This document shows, in pieces, positions 31,970-41,199 of a DNA stretch of 64,000 nt. The notes below the pieces were generated by a model that was not told where the DNA came from, searched no databases, and worked only from the letters and a program-made list of their open reading frames with translations. The DNA lies in NCBI GenBank assembly GCA_035651755.1, contig DASRFA010000027.1:124001-188000 (forward strand). The letters are read 5' to 3'. A program made the translations under genes and the position numbers. Each line of letters starts with the position of its first letter. Position 1 is the stretch's first letter. Origin of the DNA: DASRFA01 sp035651755. Lineage in GTDB: Bacteria; Desulfobacterota; Binatia; UBA12015.

Positions 31970-34129
31970 CTAGCGGCAGACGAGGCGCGCGCCGTTCGCG
32001 GAGAAGGCGCACACCGGCGCGGGCGACGCGGCGTCGAACGCGACCTCGCCGCAATCGCCTGTCGTCGCGGCCGGCGGGTCGAGCACCAGCGTCCAGCGGA
32101 TCGGAAGATCGGTCGGCCCGACCGTGAGGGATCGCTTCACGGTCTTCAGCTGCGCGCGGACGACCGCCGGCGACTTCGCCGACCGGTCCTCGATCGTGAG
32201 GCTCGAGATGCCGCCGGGCGGAGAGGCAGTGCGATTGCGGTAGACGAACCGCGTCCCGCGGACGAGCCAGCCCTCCTGCCCGTCATAGAAGCCCCCCGGA
32301 ACGGTGGCGTCGACGAGGACGCCGACGCTTCCCGCGAGCAGCAGCCGAACGCCGCGCGTCTGGGGCGCGAGCGGCGGCGAGAACGGCACCGGAAGCGGCG
32401 TGTCGCCGCGCAGGACGAGCTTCTCGTCGCCGGCGGGCGCCGCGAGGCCGGAGAACGTGAGCTTCGCGCCCACCATGAGCGGGCCGCCGGTGCACGGGTC
32501 GTCGCGATTGCAGGCACCGTCGCCGTCGGAGTCGACGCGCGTGCAGGTCGCCGAGCAGCAGGCGTCGTTCCCGTTGCCGGTGCCGTCGTCGCAGACCTCG
32601 CAGCCCGCCTGCACGACGCCGTCGCCGCACAGGCTCGCGCCGCCGCAGGTCCCGGCCGTGCAGGTGTCGGGCGACGTGCACGCGCTTCCGTCGTTGCACG
32701 GCGTGCCGTTCGGGCGCGGGCTCGGCACGCACGCGTTCGCGTTCTCGTCGCAGACGCCGAAGTTGCACTGGTTGGCGGCGCTCGAGCAGTCGCGCGGCGT
32801 GCCGTGGCAGCTTCCGCCCGAGCAGACGTCGCCGACCGTGCAGAACTGGCCGTCGTCGCAGAGGAAGCCGTTCGGCGGGTGCGTGCACGCGCCGCTCCCG
32901 TCGCACACCTCGTCGGTGCAGACGTTGCCGTCGTCCGGGCAGCCGCTGCCGGCGGGCTCGTTCGTGCAGGTCGCGGAGCAGCAGTCGCCGCCGACGGTAT
33001 TCCCGTCGTCGCACTGCTCGCCGGGATCGATGATGCCGTTGCCGCAGTGCTCGTTACCCGGCCAGAACCCGCCCGGAAAGACGCTGGAATGGTCCTCGAC
33101 GTCGCAGCGCGCGTCCTTCAGCACGTCGCCGCTCTCGGCGCAGCACGGCGTCGCGGCCGAGCAGGCGTACCCGTTCCACCCAGCTTCCGCGAGGATCGCC
33201 TGCCCGTGGTCGCTCGGGTGGAAGCAGTCGCAGCACGAGACGTCGGCAGCCTGGAACTTGTACTGGAACGGTCCGAGGCTGAAGCGCATCTCGACTCCGG
33301 GCGCCTTCACCGCGCCCGTCGCCGACGAGCCGCCGATCGGGATTCCCGCGTACTCCTCCGTGACGGAGTCGAGGATCGCGTTGTAGCGCACGAGCGTCTC
33401 GTACATGTCGATCCGCCGCTGCGACGAGCAGTCGTCGGTGAGCGAGCGGCAGATGTCGACGAACGGCTGACCCCAGACGGTCGAGCACGGGAGCCCGAGC
33501 GTCACGCCGCAGCCGTCCATCGACTCGAAGTTGCAGAGCTCGGACGCGCGCGCGGTCGCGAGCACGAGGATGCGGACGGTCGGGATCTGGATCAGCTGGT
33601 CGAGCCCCTTCCGGAACTCGCGCTCGAACGCGGCATCGGTCGTGCGGCAATAGTTGTTCGGGTCGTGGTCGCCGCCGCACGCGTTGCCGGTGCGCGACGT
33701 GGTGCTCGTGCAGGCGTCGTTGTGGCCCATGAAGACCACGACGTAGCGCGGCGCCGGCGCGGACGAGAGGTTCAGCTTCGCGGCGGTCGCCTGGGCATGG
33801 AAGTCGTCGAGCATGTCGGCGCCGCTCGCGGCGTCGTTGAAGATCGTGACGTTGCCGCCCTTCTGGCACTCGAGGCGCTCGGCGTGGCTGAAGGTGCCGT
33901 TGCCTCCCGCGTTGCAGAAGGCGCTCCCGTGATCGTCGCCCGTCGCCCACACCCGCGAGACGTTGTCGCCGTAGTTGCAGGACGACTCGTTCGCGTCGAA
34001 GCCGCGAGAGATGCTGTCGCCGGTGACGCTGATCGAGTCGGCGAGGAGCGACGCCTGCGACGGCCGCACCGCGATGCAGGCGAGCGCGACGGCTGCGGCG
34101 GCGAGCAGGCTCTGGAAGCGGCGGTGCAT
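31970..34129 (-). CDS. Exported SGNH hydrolase with Cys-rich (DUF4215-type) repeats
   Basis: 719 aa from the ATG at 34129, chosen because a Sec signal (MHRRFQSLLAAAAVALACIA) starts there. SGNH motifs: block I VTGDSISRG with Ser39, block III GHND with Asn137 (135-138), and block V DCFHPS with Asp301/His304. Residues about 360-545 form a Cys-rich region with DUF4215/myxococcal repeats (CGNGIIDPGEQCDDGN at 362-377; CGDGVVQAGCEVCDDG at 501-516). Residues about 550-719 are a beta-rich domain. It is a secreted or surface esterase/lipase-like enzyme tethered by disulfide modules; the substrate is unknown. Myxobacterial-type repeats support the proposed lineage. Confidence 0.88.
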   Translation of the reverse strand: MHRRFQSLLAAAAVALACIAVRPSQASLLADSISVTGDSISRGFDANESSCNYGDNVSRVWATGDDHGSAFCNAGGNGTFSHAERLECQKGGNVTIFNDAASGADMLDDFHAQATAAKLNLSSAPAPRYVVVFMGHNDACTSTTSRTGNACGGDHDPNNYCRTTDAAFEREFRKGLDQLIQIPTVRILVLATARASELCNFESMDGCGVTLGLPCSTVWGQPFVDICRSLTDDCSSQRRIDMYETLVRYNAILDSVTEEYAGIPIGGSSATGAVKAPGVEMRFSLGPFQYKFQAADVSCCDCFHPSDHGQAILAEAGWNGYACSAATPCCAESGDVLKDARCDVEDHSSVFPGGFWPGNEHCGNGIIDPGEQCDDGNTVGGDCCSATCTNEPAGSGCPDDGNVCTDEVCDGSGACTHPPNGFLCDDGQFCTVGDVCSGGSCHGTPRDCSSAANQCNFGVCDENANACVPSPRPNGTPCNDGSACTSPDTCTAGTCGGASLCGDGVVQAGCEVCDDGTGNGNDACCSATCTRVDSDGDGACNRDDPCTGGPLMVGAKLTFSGLAAPAGDEKLVLRGDTPLPVPFSPPLAPQTRGVRLLLAGSVGVLVDATVPGGFYDGQEGWLVRGTRFVYRNRTASPPGGISSLTIEDRSAKSPAVVRAQLKTVKRSLTVGPTDLPIRWTLVLDPPAATTGDCGEVAFDAASPAPVCAFSANGARLVCR

Positions 34130-34209
34130 GTGCGAGGCGGTGAAGCGGATCAGGACTACCAGCTTCGTTCGATTTGGGTCAACGCGCTTCGTCGCGCTAG
34201 GGGCGGCGC

Positions 34210-34638
34210 ATGACGGCATCGAATTTCCTCGAGCGCTACCGCGAGACGTCGGATCGGATCGACGCGTACGTCGCCGGCCTTCCCCTCTGGGTGAACGTCT
34301 GGCGTGCCTGGATGTTCCTCGTCTTCGCGGCGGCGATCGTGTTCGTCCTGCGCCGGCGCGAGGCGCGCTGGGTCGCGCTCACGATGGTGGTCTCGATCGT
34401 CGCGTACGACCTGGTCGCGATGGCGACCGGCGTCGGCCGCTTTCCGAGCATCGCGTTCGTCGTCCTCTGGACGCCGCTCGCCGTCTTCCTCGCGCGCCGA
34501 CGGCCGCATCTCCCGGTCGAGCGGACGTCCGATCGCGTGTACGCGCGGTGGCTCGACGCGGCGCTCGCGACGCTCGTCGTCTCGCTCGCGTTCGACGTCT
34601 ACAACGTCGCGTACTCGGTCGTGCGCGGCGTGCCGTAG
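34210..34638 (+). CDS. Small integral membrane protein of unknown function
   Basis: 142 aa with three or four hydrophobic helices (about 25-48, 53-72, 77-92, 112-130). The N-terminus (ERYRETSDRIDAYVAGLPLWVNVWRAWM) is typical of soluble-to-membrane starters, and aromatic residues border each helix. No motif identifies it. It is divergent from the SGNH hydrolase gene (80 bp) and convergent with the VTT gene. Confidence 0.7.
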   Translation: MTASNFLERYRETSDRIDAYVAGLPLWVNVWRAWMFLVFAAAIVFVLRRREARWVALTMVVSIVAYDLVAMATGVGRFPSIAFVVLWTPLAVFLARRRPHLPVERTSDRVYARWLDAALATLVVSLAFDVYNVAYSVVRGVP

Positions 34639-34647
34639 GGCGTCGCG

Positions 34648-35337
34648 TCAGCGCGAGGACGCGTCCGCCGAACGCCGCGCACGGGCGCGCGCGCGGAGGC
34701 CGGCGAGCCGCCGCCGGACCCCCGGATGGGCGAGCGGCGCGACGGTCGCGAGCGCGATCGTCGCGCACGCGACGTAGAAGCGCGGCGTGCCGGCGGCCGG
34801 GAGCGTCGAGCCGAGGAACGAGTATGCGAGCGCGCGCACCGAGCCGCCCAGGACGACGGCGACGGTGAACGGCAGGAGCGCCATCGACGAGAAGCCGGCG
34901 CCCCAGAAGAGCGCCGACATCGGGCCGGTCGGGTGCGCGGTGCCGAATCCGACGATCGCCGGTCCGAGCCGGTCGATGCCGCTCGCGATCCAGGCGTGCC
35001 GCGCCAAGAGAAGCGTCGGCTGCCAGCCGAGGCCGCGCGCGAGGCCGAAGGTCATGAGCGCGGAGAGGACGATCCCCGACGCGCCCAGGAGCGTCCCGAG
35101 CGCCGCGCCGAAGCAGATCCCGCCGACCGGCAGGAGCACGATCGCCGGCAGGAAGAGGAACTGCCGGAACGTCACGAGGCCGAGAAAGAGGGCGGGTGCG
35201 CGCCATCCCATCGCCGACACCGCCTGCTGGAGGCCGGCGGCAGACACCTCGAGGCCGAGGCCCGTTCGCACCCAGTGCCCGGCGCCGAACGCGATCACGA
35301 CGAACGCGGCGACGGCGATCGCGAGTCGACGGGGCAT
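34648..35337 (-). CDS. VTT-domain (TVP38/DedA-like) membrane protein
   Basis: 229 aa. The VTT fold is recognised from APALFLGLVTFRQFLFLPAIVLLPVGGICFGAALGTLLGASGIVLSAL, the reentrant-loop region, and the downstream FGTAHPTGPMSALFWGAGFSS and LPFTVAVVLGGS helices. VTT proteins are lipid scramblases/flippases at the inner membrane. The C-terminal tail is short and Arg-rich. Start at 35337 has a weak Shine-Dalgarno. Confidence 0.85.
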   Translation of the reverse strand: MPRRLAIAVAAFVVIAFGAGHWVRTGLGLEVSAAGLQQAVSAMGWRAPALFLGLVTFRQFLFLPAIVLLPVGGICFGAALGTLLGASGIVLSALMTFGLARGLGWQPTLLLARHAWIASGIDRLGPAIVGFGTAHPTGPMSALFWGAGFSSMALLPFTVAVVLGGSVRALAYSFLGSTLPAAGTPRFYVACATIALATVAPLAHPGVRRRLAGLRARARARRSADASSR

Positions 35338-35397
35338 CGTGCCAGCGTAGCGAAGCGGAAGCGTCCAGACGAGCGAAACTCGCGCCGGACCGCCGCG

Positions 35398-37947
35398 TCA
35401 GAGGTCGGCGGGCACGACGAGCGTTCGCGTCACGGAAGGCGCCGCGATCGCGGCGCGGCTCGCCGGGATCCGGCGATAGGCGAACGACTGGTAGAGCGGG
35501 AGCTGGTCGCGGAGGTGCGGCGGCTCGGACGCGATCCCGCCCGCGGGCAGCGCCCCGCTCTCTCCGGGCGGCACGATGATGCGCCCGGCGAACGACGGCC
35601 CGAGCTCGATCAGCAGGTTGAACGAGCCCCGGTTCTCGCGCGGCATCGACGTCGCGCCGAAGAGCACGTCGATCCCGCCCAGGTTCATGTAGGTCTCGAC
35701 CAGGGCCGGCTCGTGCCACGTCTGCATGTCGTCGCTGCCGAAGCGCGCGGCGAGCTCGGCGATCGCGTCGCGCAGCGCCGCGACGAGCGCTTCGTCGCGT
35801 CCCGGCGACGCGCCGGTCGCGACGTTCCGGAAGTAGTCGCGCGAGAGCGGGACCGCCGCAGACGCGCCCTGCAGCGCGCGGTAGAAGAGCGCGTCCGGCG
35901 TCCCGTACGAGCCGTGGTCGTCTTCCTGGTTCCCCTCGTTCACGAGCGGATAGAACATCTCGTGGACGTCGCCGCCGAGCTCGTCGGCGAAGACCGCGCG
36001 CTGCGCGACCGTGCGGAACGCGCGGTAGAGCGCGGCGCCCGGGTACGGGAGCGCGCCGTCGCGCGCGACGAGCGGTGCGCCGGCCGCGACCCACGCGTCG
36101 ATCAGGCCCGACGCCTCCGCCAGCCGCGCCCGGTCGGCGACGTCGTCGGGAAGGCCCGACACCGCGGCCGACAGGAACGGCGCGATCCGGCGGGCGAAGA
36201 CGTCGCGCGTCGCGGCGTGCCGCATGACCGAGCTCACGCGTCCCACCGTGAACCGCTTGCCGCCGGCGGCGATCGCGGCCAGCTCGTCGGCGAGCCCCTG
36301 CACGCGATCGATCGGCCCCCAGAACTCGCGCTGGTCGCCCGACGGCCACCCGCGCGCCGGCTTGTTGTTCCAGTTGGCGATCCAGCCCGATCTCGGATTG
36401 ACGACGGTCGGCCGCTTGTCGAAGAAGCCGTGCCACTCCTGCGCGCCCGTGCCCAGGAGAGGGAGTCGCGGATCGGTGTTCGGCGGGCGGCGCGGCCGCC
36501 GGCCGGCGTGGAGGTACGCGATGTTTCCCCCGTCGTCCGCGTAGTGGAGGTTGAAGCCGGCCTCGACGCGGCGAGCGACCCGAAGGAACGCCTCGAGCGA
36601 GCTCGCGAAGGCGAGCTTCAGGAGGTCGTTGCCGGCGCGCGCGAGGCGGCCGTCGAGCGCGCGCCGGCGCGTGAACGCGATCCCGGCCTGCTCGTCCGTG
36701 AAGATGACCGGCCCGTGCACGCTCCGCCGGAACTCCTGCGTGACGGGCGGCTGGCCGGCGACGACGAACGTCTCGAAGCGCCGCTCGAACGGAAGCGAGC
36801 GGCCGCGGTGGAGGTAGCGGCCGTGATCCGCGGGATCGAGGATCTCGGCGTAGACGTCGCTGTCGTCGTCAGCGCTCGACGTGATCGTGTACGCGAAGTG
36901 ACGCGTGCGGCCCATCGCGATGCCGGGAGCGCCGGGAACCGCGACGCCGTGCAGGTCGGCGTCGCGCGCGTGCAGGCCGACCTCCCAGAAGAAGCTCGGG
37001 ATGGTCAGGCCGGTCTGGGGGCCGCCGAGGAGGATGGGCTGCCCGCTCGCCGTCAAGCGGCCCGACACGGCGATCGCGTTGCTCGCGTGGCCCGTCGCCG
37101 CGGGGATGGCAGTGCGCGCGGAGAGCGCCGCGACGGCGGCCTTCTCGCTCGCTACCGCGCGAGCGGCGGCGGCGACCGGCGCGGCCATGCGATCGAGAAG
37201 CGCCATCTGCGCGGGGGCGAAGCGCTGGACGCGATCGGCGTCCGGCGGGAACGTCTGGTCGTCGGGCGAGATCGTGACGGGCGCGCTCGGGTCGTCGATC
37301 CAGACGAGGTCGTCGAAGATCCCGCGCGCCTCGGACTCCCCGAAGCGTTGCCGGAGCGAGCTCAGCAGGCGAGCGTTCTCGAGCTCCTGCCCGCCGCCGA
37401 CGCCGAACATGCCGACCTGGAGCTCCCCGATCGCGATCGTGTCGGCGGCGCTCCACGGCGCCGGGAGCTGGCCGAGGTACTCGAAGGGCAGCCGCGAGCG
37501 GTCGCTGGAGAGCTCCGCGATGAAGCGGTTCACGCCGGCGACGTACGCGTCGAGCACGCGGCGGTCGGCGTCGGAGAGCGCGGCGAGCTCGCGCGCGAGG
37601 CGTTCGCGGGGAGTGCCGTCGCGGCGGGCGTCGAGATCCATCGCCAGGAAGTCGGCGCCGAGCGCCGGCAGCTCGGCGAGGCGTCCGGTCGCGGCGCGGC
37701 GGAAGAGGTCCATCTCGAAGAGGCGGTCCTCGGCCTGCGCCCAGCCGCTCGCGTACGCGAGCGCGGCGCGCGCCGGGAGCCCGTCGGCGTCGACGTAGAG
37801 GTGCGGCACGCCGAACGCGTCGCGCACGACGTCGACGGAGAGCGGCCCGGAGTCCGGGGTCGCGGTCGCCGCCGCGAGGCCGAGCGCGAGCGACGCCGCG
37901 AGCGCGGCGGCGGCGAGGCGCGAGCGGGACGGGGGCCGGCGCGGCAC
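35398..37947 (-). CDS. Penicillin acylase (Ntn-hydrolase) family amidase
   Basis: 849 aa from a GTG at 37947 with GGAG upstream; this gives a Sec signal (SRSRLAAAALAASLALGLAA). A TTG at 37998 and a GTG at 37986 are also in frame. The alpha chain has DAFGVPHLYVD and ASGWAQAEDRLFEMDLFRR. After a spacer, the autocatalytic Ser289 lies in GHASNAIAVSG, followed by ILLGGPQTGL and the oxyanion-side WIANWNNKPARGW. The full length fits the heterodimeric, self-cleaved periplasmic enzymes. Such enzymes hydrolyse N-acyl-homoserine lactones, acyl-amides and beta-lactams; the substrate here is unknown. Confidence 0.92.
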   Translation of the reverse strand: MPRRPPSRSRLAAAALAASLALGLAAATATPDSGPLSVDVVRDAFGVPHLYVDADGLPARAALAYASGWAQAEDRLFEMDLFRRAATGRLAELPALGADFLAMDLDARRDGTPRERLARELAALSDADRRVLDAYVAGVNRFIAELSSDRSRLPFEYLGQLPAPWSAADTIAIGELQVGMFGVGGGQELENARLLSSLRQRFGESEARGIFDDLVWIDDPSAPVTISPDDQTFPPDADRVQRFAPAQMALLDRMAAPVAAAARAVASEKAAVAALSARTAIPAATGHASNAIAVSGRLTASGQPILLGGPQTGLTIPSFFWEVGLHARDADLHGVAVPGAPGIAMGRTRHFAYTITSSADDDSDVYAEILDPADHGRYLHRGRSLPFERRFETFVVAGQPPVTQEFRRSVHGPVIFTDEQAGIAFTRRRALDGRLARAGNDLLKLAFASSLEAFLRVARRVEAGFNLHYADDGGNIAYLHAGRRPRRPPNTDPRLPLLGTGAQEWHGFFDKRPTVVNPRSGWIANWNNKPARGWPSGDQREFWGPIDRVQGLADELAAIAAGGKRFTVGRVSSVMRHAATRDVFARRIAPFLSAAVSGLPDDVADRARLAEASGLIDAWVAAGAPLVARDGALPYPGAALYRAFRTVAQRAVFADELGGDVHEMFYPLVNEGNQEDDHGSYGTPDALFYRALQGASAAVPLSRDYFRNVATGASPGRDEALVAALRDAIAELAARFGSDDMQTWHEPALVETYMNLGGIDVLFGATSMPRENRGSFNLLIELGPSFAGRIIVPPGESGALPAGGIASEPPHLRDQLPLYQSFAYRRIPASRAAIAAPSVTRTLVVPADL

Positions 37948-38054
37948 GATGCGAAGCGCTCCGACGTCCGTGCTACGCGCGCGCACCGCGAGCGGCAATG
38001 GAAAATGAGCGGGCCGTCGGGCCGCCCGGCGGGCGCGGCGCTACGGGGCCCCGG

Positions 38055-39113
38055 CTACTTGGCGTCGAAGCCGTAGAGCTTCGCGAGCTCCGGATCGTCC
38101 TTCGCGAGGCGGCGCGCCAGCTCGACCATGACGCGGCACTGCTTGAAGGTCGCGTCGTCCTGCATCTTCCCGTCCATCATGACGACGCCCGACCCGTCGC
38201 CCATCGCGTCCATCACGCGGCGCGCCCAGCGGACCTCGTCCGCTGGCGGCGTGAAGACCTTCTTCGCGATGTCGATCTGCACCGGGTGGAGGCTCCATGC
38301 GCCGACGCAGCCGAGGAGGAACGCGTTCCGGAACTGGTCCTCGCACGCGACCGTGTCCTGGATGTCGCCGAACGGGCCGTAGTACGGGAGGATGCCGTGC
38401 ATCGTGCAGGCGTCCACCATGCGGGCGAGCGTGTAATGCCACAGGTCCTGCTGCGCGCTCGGGCGCGGCGCGTCGGGACGCTCGGGGTCCGGGTCCGTGC
38501 GCACGACGTAGCCGGGATGGCCGCCGCCGACCCGCGTCGTCTTCATGCGCCGGAAGGCGGCGAGGTCGGCCGGGCCGAACGACAGGCCCTGCATGCGCGG
38601 GCTCGCGCCGCAGATCTCCTCGACGTTCACGACTCCGGTCGACGTCTCGAGGATCGCGTGCAGGAGGAGCGGCCGCTTCAGCTTCGCCTTTGCCTCGAGC
38701 TGGGCGACGAGGCGATCGACGTAATGGATGTCCCACGGCCCCTCGACCTTCGGGATCATGATGACCTCGAGCTTGTCGCCGATCTCGGTGACGAGCCGGG
38801 TGAGGTCGTCCAGGACCCAGGGCGAGTCGAGGCTGTTGACGCGCGTCCAGAGCTGGCAGCTTCCGAAGTCGGTCTCGCGTGCGATCTTGACGAGCCCCTC
38901 GCGCGCCTCGATCTTCTTGTCGGAGGCGATCGCGTCCTCGAGGTTCCCCAGCAGGACGTCGCACTTGCGAGCGATGTCCCCGACCTTCGATGCCATCTTC
39001 GGGTTGCTCGGATCGAAGAAGTGGATCATGCGCGACGGGCGGAAGGGGATCTCGCGCACCGGCTCGGGTGCTCCGATCGCGAGCGGCTTGAAGAAGTCCT
39101 TGGCGCTACGCAT
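38055..39113 (-). CDS. mcl: L-malyl-CoA/beta-methylmalyl-CoA lyase
   Basis: 352 aa, ATG at 39113 with AGGAG. FKPLAIGAPEPVRE is nearly identical to the start of Chloroflexus/Rhodobacter malyl-CoA lyase. The HpcH/HpaI TIM barrel shows CDVLLGNLEDAI, VIMIPKVEGPWDIHYVD, LHAILETSTGVVNVEEI, GLSFGPADLAA, RVGGGHPGY and GAWSLHPVQ, plus VMMDGKMQDDATFKQ in the lid. It cleaves malyl-CoA to acetyl-CoA and glyoxylate and methylmalyl-CoA to propionyl-CoA and glyoxylate, as in the 3-hydroxypropionate or ethylmalonyl-CoA routes. No other genes of these pathways are seen in the window. It is divergent from the CitE-like gene (113 bp). Confidence 0.93.
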   Translation of the reverse strand: MRSAKDFFKPLAIGAPEPVREIPFRPSRMIHFFDPSNPKMASKVGDIARKCDVLLGNLEDAIASDKKIEAREGLVKIARETDFGSCQLWTRVNSLDSPWVLDDLTRLVTEIGDKLEVIMIPKVEGPWDIHYVDRLVAQLEAKAKLKRPLLLHAILETSTGVVNVEEICGASPRMQGLSFGPADLAAFRRMKTTRVGGGHPGYVVRTDPDPERPDAPRPSAQQDLWHYTLARMVDACTMHGILPYYGPFGDIQDTVACEDQFRNAFLLGCVGAWSLHPVQIDIAKKVFTPPADEVRWARRVMDAMGDGSGVVMMDGKMQDDATFKQCRVMVELARRLAKDDPELAKLYGFDAK

Positions 39114-39203
39114 TCACGGCTCCTGGTCGAAGGGGCAAACGGACAACGGGAACGATCGCGGGATGGGACGGTGCGAACCCGAGTAGATACCAATGCGATC
39201 GCG

Positions 39204-39221
39204 CTCCCCCAAGTCGGGGAG
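39204..39221 (+). promoter_or_regulatory. Hairpin covering the citE-like ribosome binding site
   Basis: CTCCCC (39204-39209) and GGGGAG (39216-39221) pair perfectly over a 6-nt loop. The right arm is part of the GGGGAGGG Shine-Dalgarno of the CitE-like gene that starts at 39227, so folding would hide the ribosome binding site. The sequence shows the pairing only; a regulatory role is inference. Confidence 0.35.
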
Positions 39222-39226
39222 GGCGG

Positions 39227-40123
39227 ATGACCGCGCGCCCGGCCATCCTGCGGCGCTCGCTGCTGTTCGTCCCGGCGTCGGACGAGCGGAAGGTGGAGCG
39301 CGCGCGGGCCGCGAGCGCGGACACCGTGCTTCTCGACCTCGAGGACGCGGTCGCGCCGGACACGAAGGACGGCGCTCGCCGGACGGTCGCGGAGGCGCTC
39401 CGCGCGCGCGCCTTCGGCGCGACGGAGGTCGCGGTCCGCGTGAACGCCCCGGGCTCGCCGTGGTTCGAGGACGACGTCGCGGCCGTCGCCGCGACGGGCG
39501 GCCGGACGATTCTCCTTCCGAAGGCGGAGACGGCGGAAGGCGTCGCCGCGGTTGCAGCGCGCCTACGCGGTCTCCCGGGTCTCGCGCCGCCGGAAGGCTT
39601 CCGCCTGCTCCTCCTCGTCGAGACCCCGCTCGGGATCGCGAGCGCGCTCGCCCTCGCGCGCGCGGCGCCGGAGGTCGACGCGCTCTGCTTCGGCCATGCC
39701 GACTTCTGCCTCGAGATGGGCCTCCGCGTCGCGGACGCGGCGAGCGGCGTCGCGTTCCACGCGCGCTGCGCCCTCGCGATCGCGGCGCGCGCGGCGGGCG
39801 TGGCGGCGATCGATTGCGTCCACCTCGCCGTCAAGGACGAGACCGGCTTCCGCGCCGACGCCGAGCGCGGGCGCGACCTCGGCTTCGACGGCAAGCTCTG
39901 CATCCACCCGCGCCAGGCCGAGATCGCGAACGAGGTCTACACGCCCGCCCGCGACGCGATCGAGCGCGCGCTCCGCGTCGTGCAGGCCGCAGAACGCGCC
40001 GCAGCGGCGGGACGCGGCGTCTTCGAGCTCGACGGGCGGATGGTCGATGCGCCGGTCGTCGCGCTCGAGCGCCGCGTCCTCGAGCGCGCGCGCCGGGCCG
40101 GCGTGCTCGGGGACGCACCGTAG
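39227..40123 (+). CDS. CitE-like HpcH/HpaI-family CoA ester lyase
   Basis: 298 aa, ATG at 39227. LRRSLLFVPASDERKVERA is the common start. The metal and substrate motifs are DTVLLDLEDAVAP, ILLPKAE, LLLLVETPLGIASA, CFGHADFCLEMG and the C-terminal KLCIHPRQAEI. The size fits citrate lyase beta-like and (S)-citramalyl-CoA lyases such as CLYBL rather than the longer malyl-CoA lyase. The CoA ester is not identifiable. A lid sequence of about 45 residues follows. The FAH-family gene starts 90 bp downstream. Confidence 0.93.
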   Translation: MTARPAILRRSLLFVPASDERKVERARAASADTVLLDLEDAVAPDTKDGARRTVAEALRARAFGATEVAVRVNAPGSPWFEDDVAAVAATGGRTILLPKAETAEGVAAVAARLRGLPGLAPPEGFRLLLLVETPLGIASALALARAAPEVDALCFGHADFCLEMGLRVADAASGVAFHARCALAIAARAAGVAAIDCVHLAVKDETGFRADAERGRDLGFDGKLCIHPRQAEIANEVYTPARDAIERALRVVQAAERAAAAGRGVFELDGRMVDAPVVALERRVLERARRAGVLGDAP

Positions 40124-40213
40124 CGTCGGCCCCGCCGCCGGCGGCCTTCGCGCTGATCCCACGGGACCGAAGCGCCGCTGGTGTCTCGCGGGTGCCCACG
40201 TTAGATCGCCGGC

Positions 40214-41062
40214 ATGTCGATCTCCCTTGCGAACCTGGGCGGGCGCGCGCAGCTGGTCGTCGAAAGCCGTCTGCTGGACGTCGAGCGCGCATCCGGCGGC
40301 CGGCTCCCCGCGGACCCGATGCGGGCCGTCGCCGAGTGGGATCGCCTGCGCGACTGGGCGGCCGGCGTCCGCGCCGGCGACGGCGACGCGCTCGAAGAGT
40401 CGCGCCTCGGCCCGCCGGTGCCGCGCCCGTCGAAGGTGTTCGGGATCGGCGTCAACTATCGCGCGCACGCCGACGAAGCGAAGATGCCGCTTCCGAAGCA
40501 GCCGATGGTCTTCACGAAGTTCCCGAGCTGCCTCGTCGGCCCGCGCGCCGACGTGGTGCTGTCGTCCGGCTACGTCGACTGGGAGGCCGAGCTGGTCGTC
40601 GTGATCGGACGCGGCGGGCGACGCATCGCGGCCGAGCGGGCGCTCGACCACGTCGCCGGCTACTGCGCCGGGCAGGACGTCTCCGACCGGAAGCTCCAGT
40701 TCAGCGACACGCCCGCGCAGTTCTCCATGGGAAAGTCGATCGACACCTTCGGGCCGATCGGGCCCGCGATCGTCTCGCTCGACGCCTTCCGCGACCCGAA
40801 CGACCTCGCCATCTCGTGCGACGTCGACGACTGGCGGGTCCAGGACGCCCGCACGAACGACATGATCTTCGCGGTCCCCGAGCTGATCGCGTTCCTGTCG
40901 TCGCTCTGCACGCTCGAGCCCGGGGACCTGATCTTCACGGGCACGCCGTCCGGCGTCGGCTCGACCCGCCAGCCCCGGCGCTATCTCGCCGCCGGTGAGA
41001 CCATCACGACGACGATCGAGGGCATCGGGAAGCTCGTGAACCACTGCGTCGCGGGCGGCTGA
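40214..41062 (+). CDS. Fumarylacetoacetate hydrolase (FAH) family protein
   Basis: 282 aa. PSKVFGIGVNYRAHADEA, the metal pair Glu124-x-Glu126 in DWEAELVVVIG, Asp155 in YCAGQDVSDRK, and GDLIFTGTPSGVG are all present. It is a two-carbon-cleaving or decarboxylating hydrolase of aromatic-type metabolites, e.g. acylpyruvase or HpcE-like; the substrate is undefined. Its position next to two CoA lyases suggests the terminal steps of a carboxylic acid catabolic route. Confidence 0.92.
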   Translation: MSISLANLGGRAQLVVESRLLDVERASGGRLPADPMRAVAEWDRLRDWAAGVRAGDGDALEESRLGPPVPRPSKVFGIGVNYRAHADEAKMPLPKQPMVFTKFPSCLVGPRADVVLSSGYVDWEAELVVVIGRGGRRIAAERALDHVAGYCAGQDVSDRKLQFSDTPAQFSMGKSIDTFGPIGPAIVSLDAFRDPNDLAISCDVDDWRVQDARTNDMIFAVPELIAFLSSLCTLEPGDLIFTGTPSGVGSTRQPRRYLAAGETITTTIEGIGKLVNHCVAGG

Positions 41063-41199
41063 AACATCGCGCCGAGGCCTCTCACTTTTTCGGCAGACGC
41101 CGATAAACAAGAGGAGGCCGTGTCGGCACGGCGGCGCCATGGCGAGCGCCGCTGCAAGCGAGATGGCGCCGGACGCGCGACGGGCCTCGCGAGAAGGCG

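Noticed and set aside
34726..38076. A 1,116-residue plus-strand open frame opposite the penicillin acylase gene
   Set aside because: Arg/Glu-rich shadow; the minus-strand amidase has the complete family motif set.
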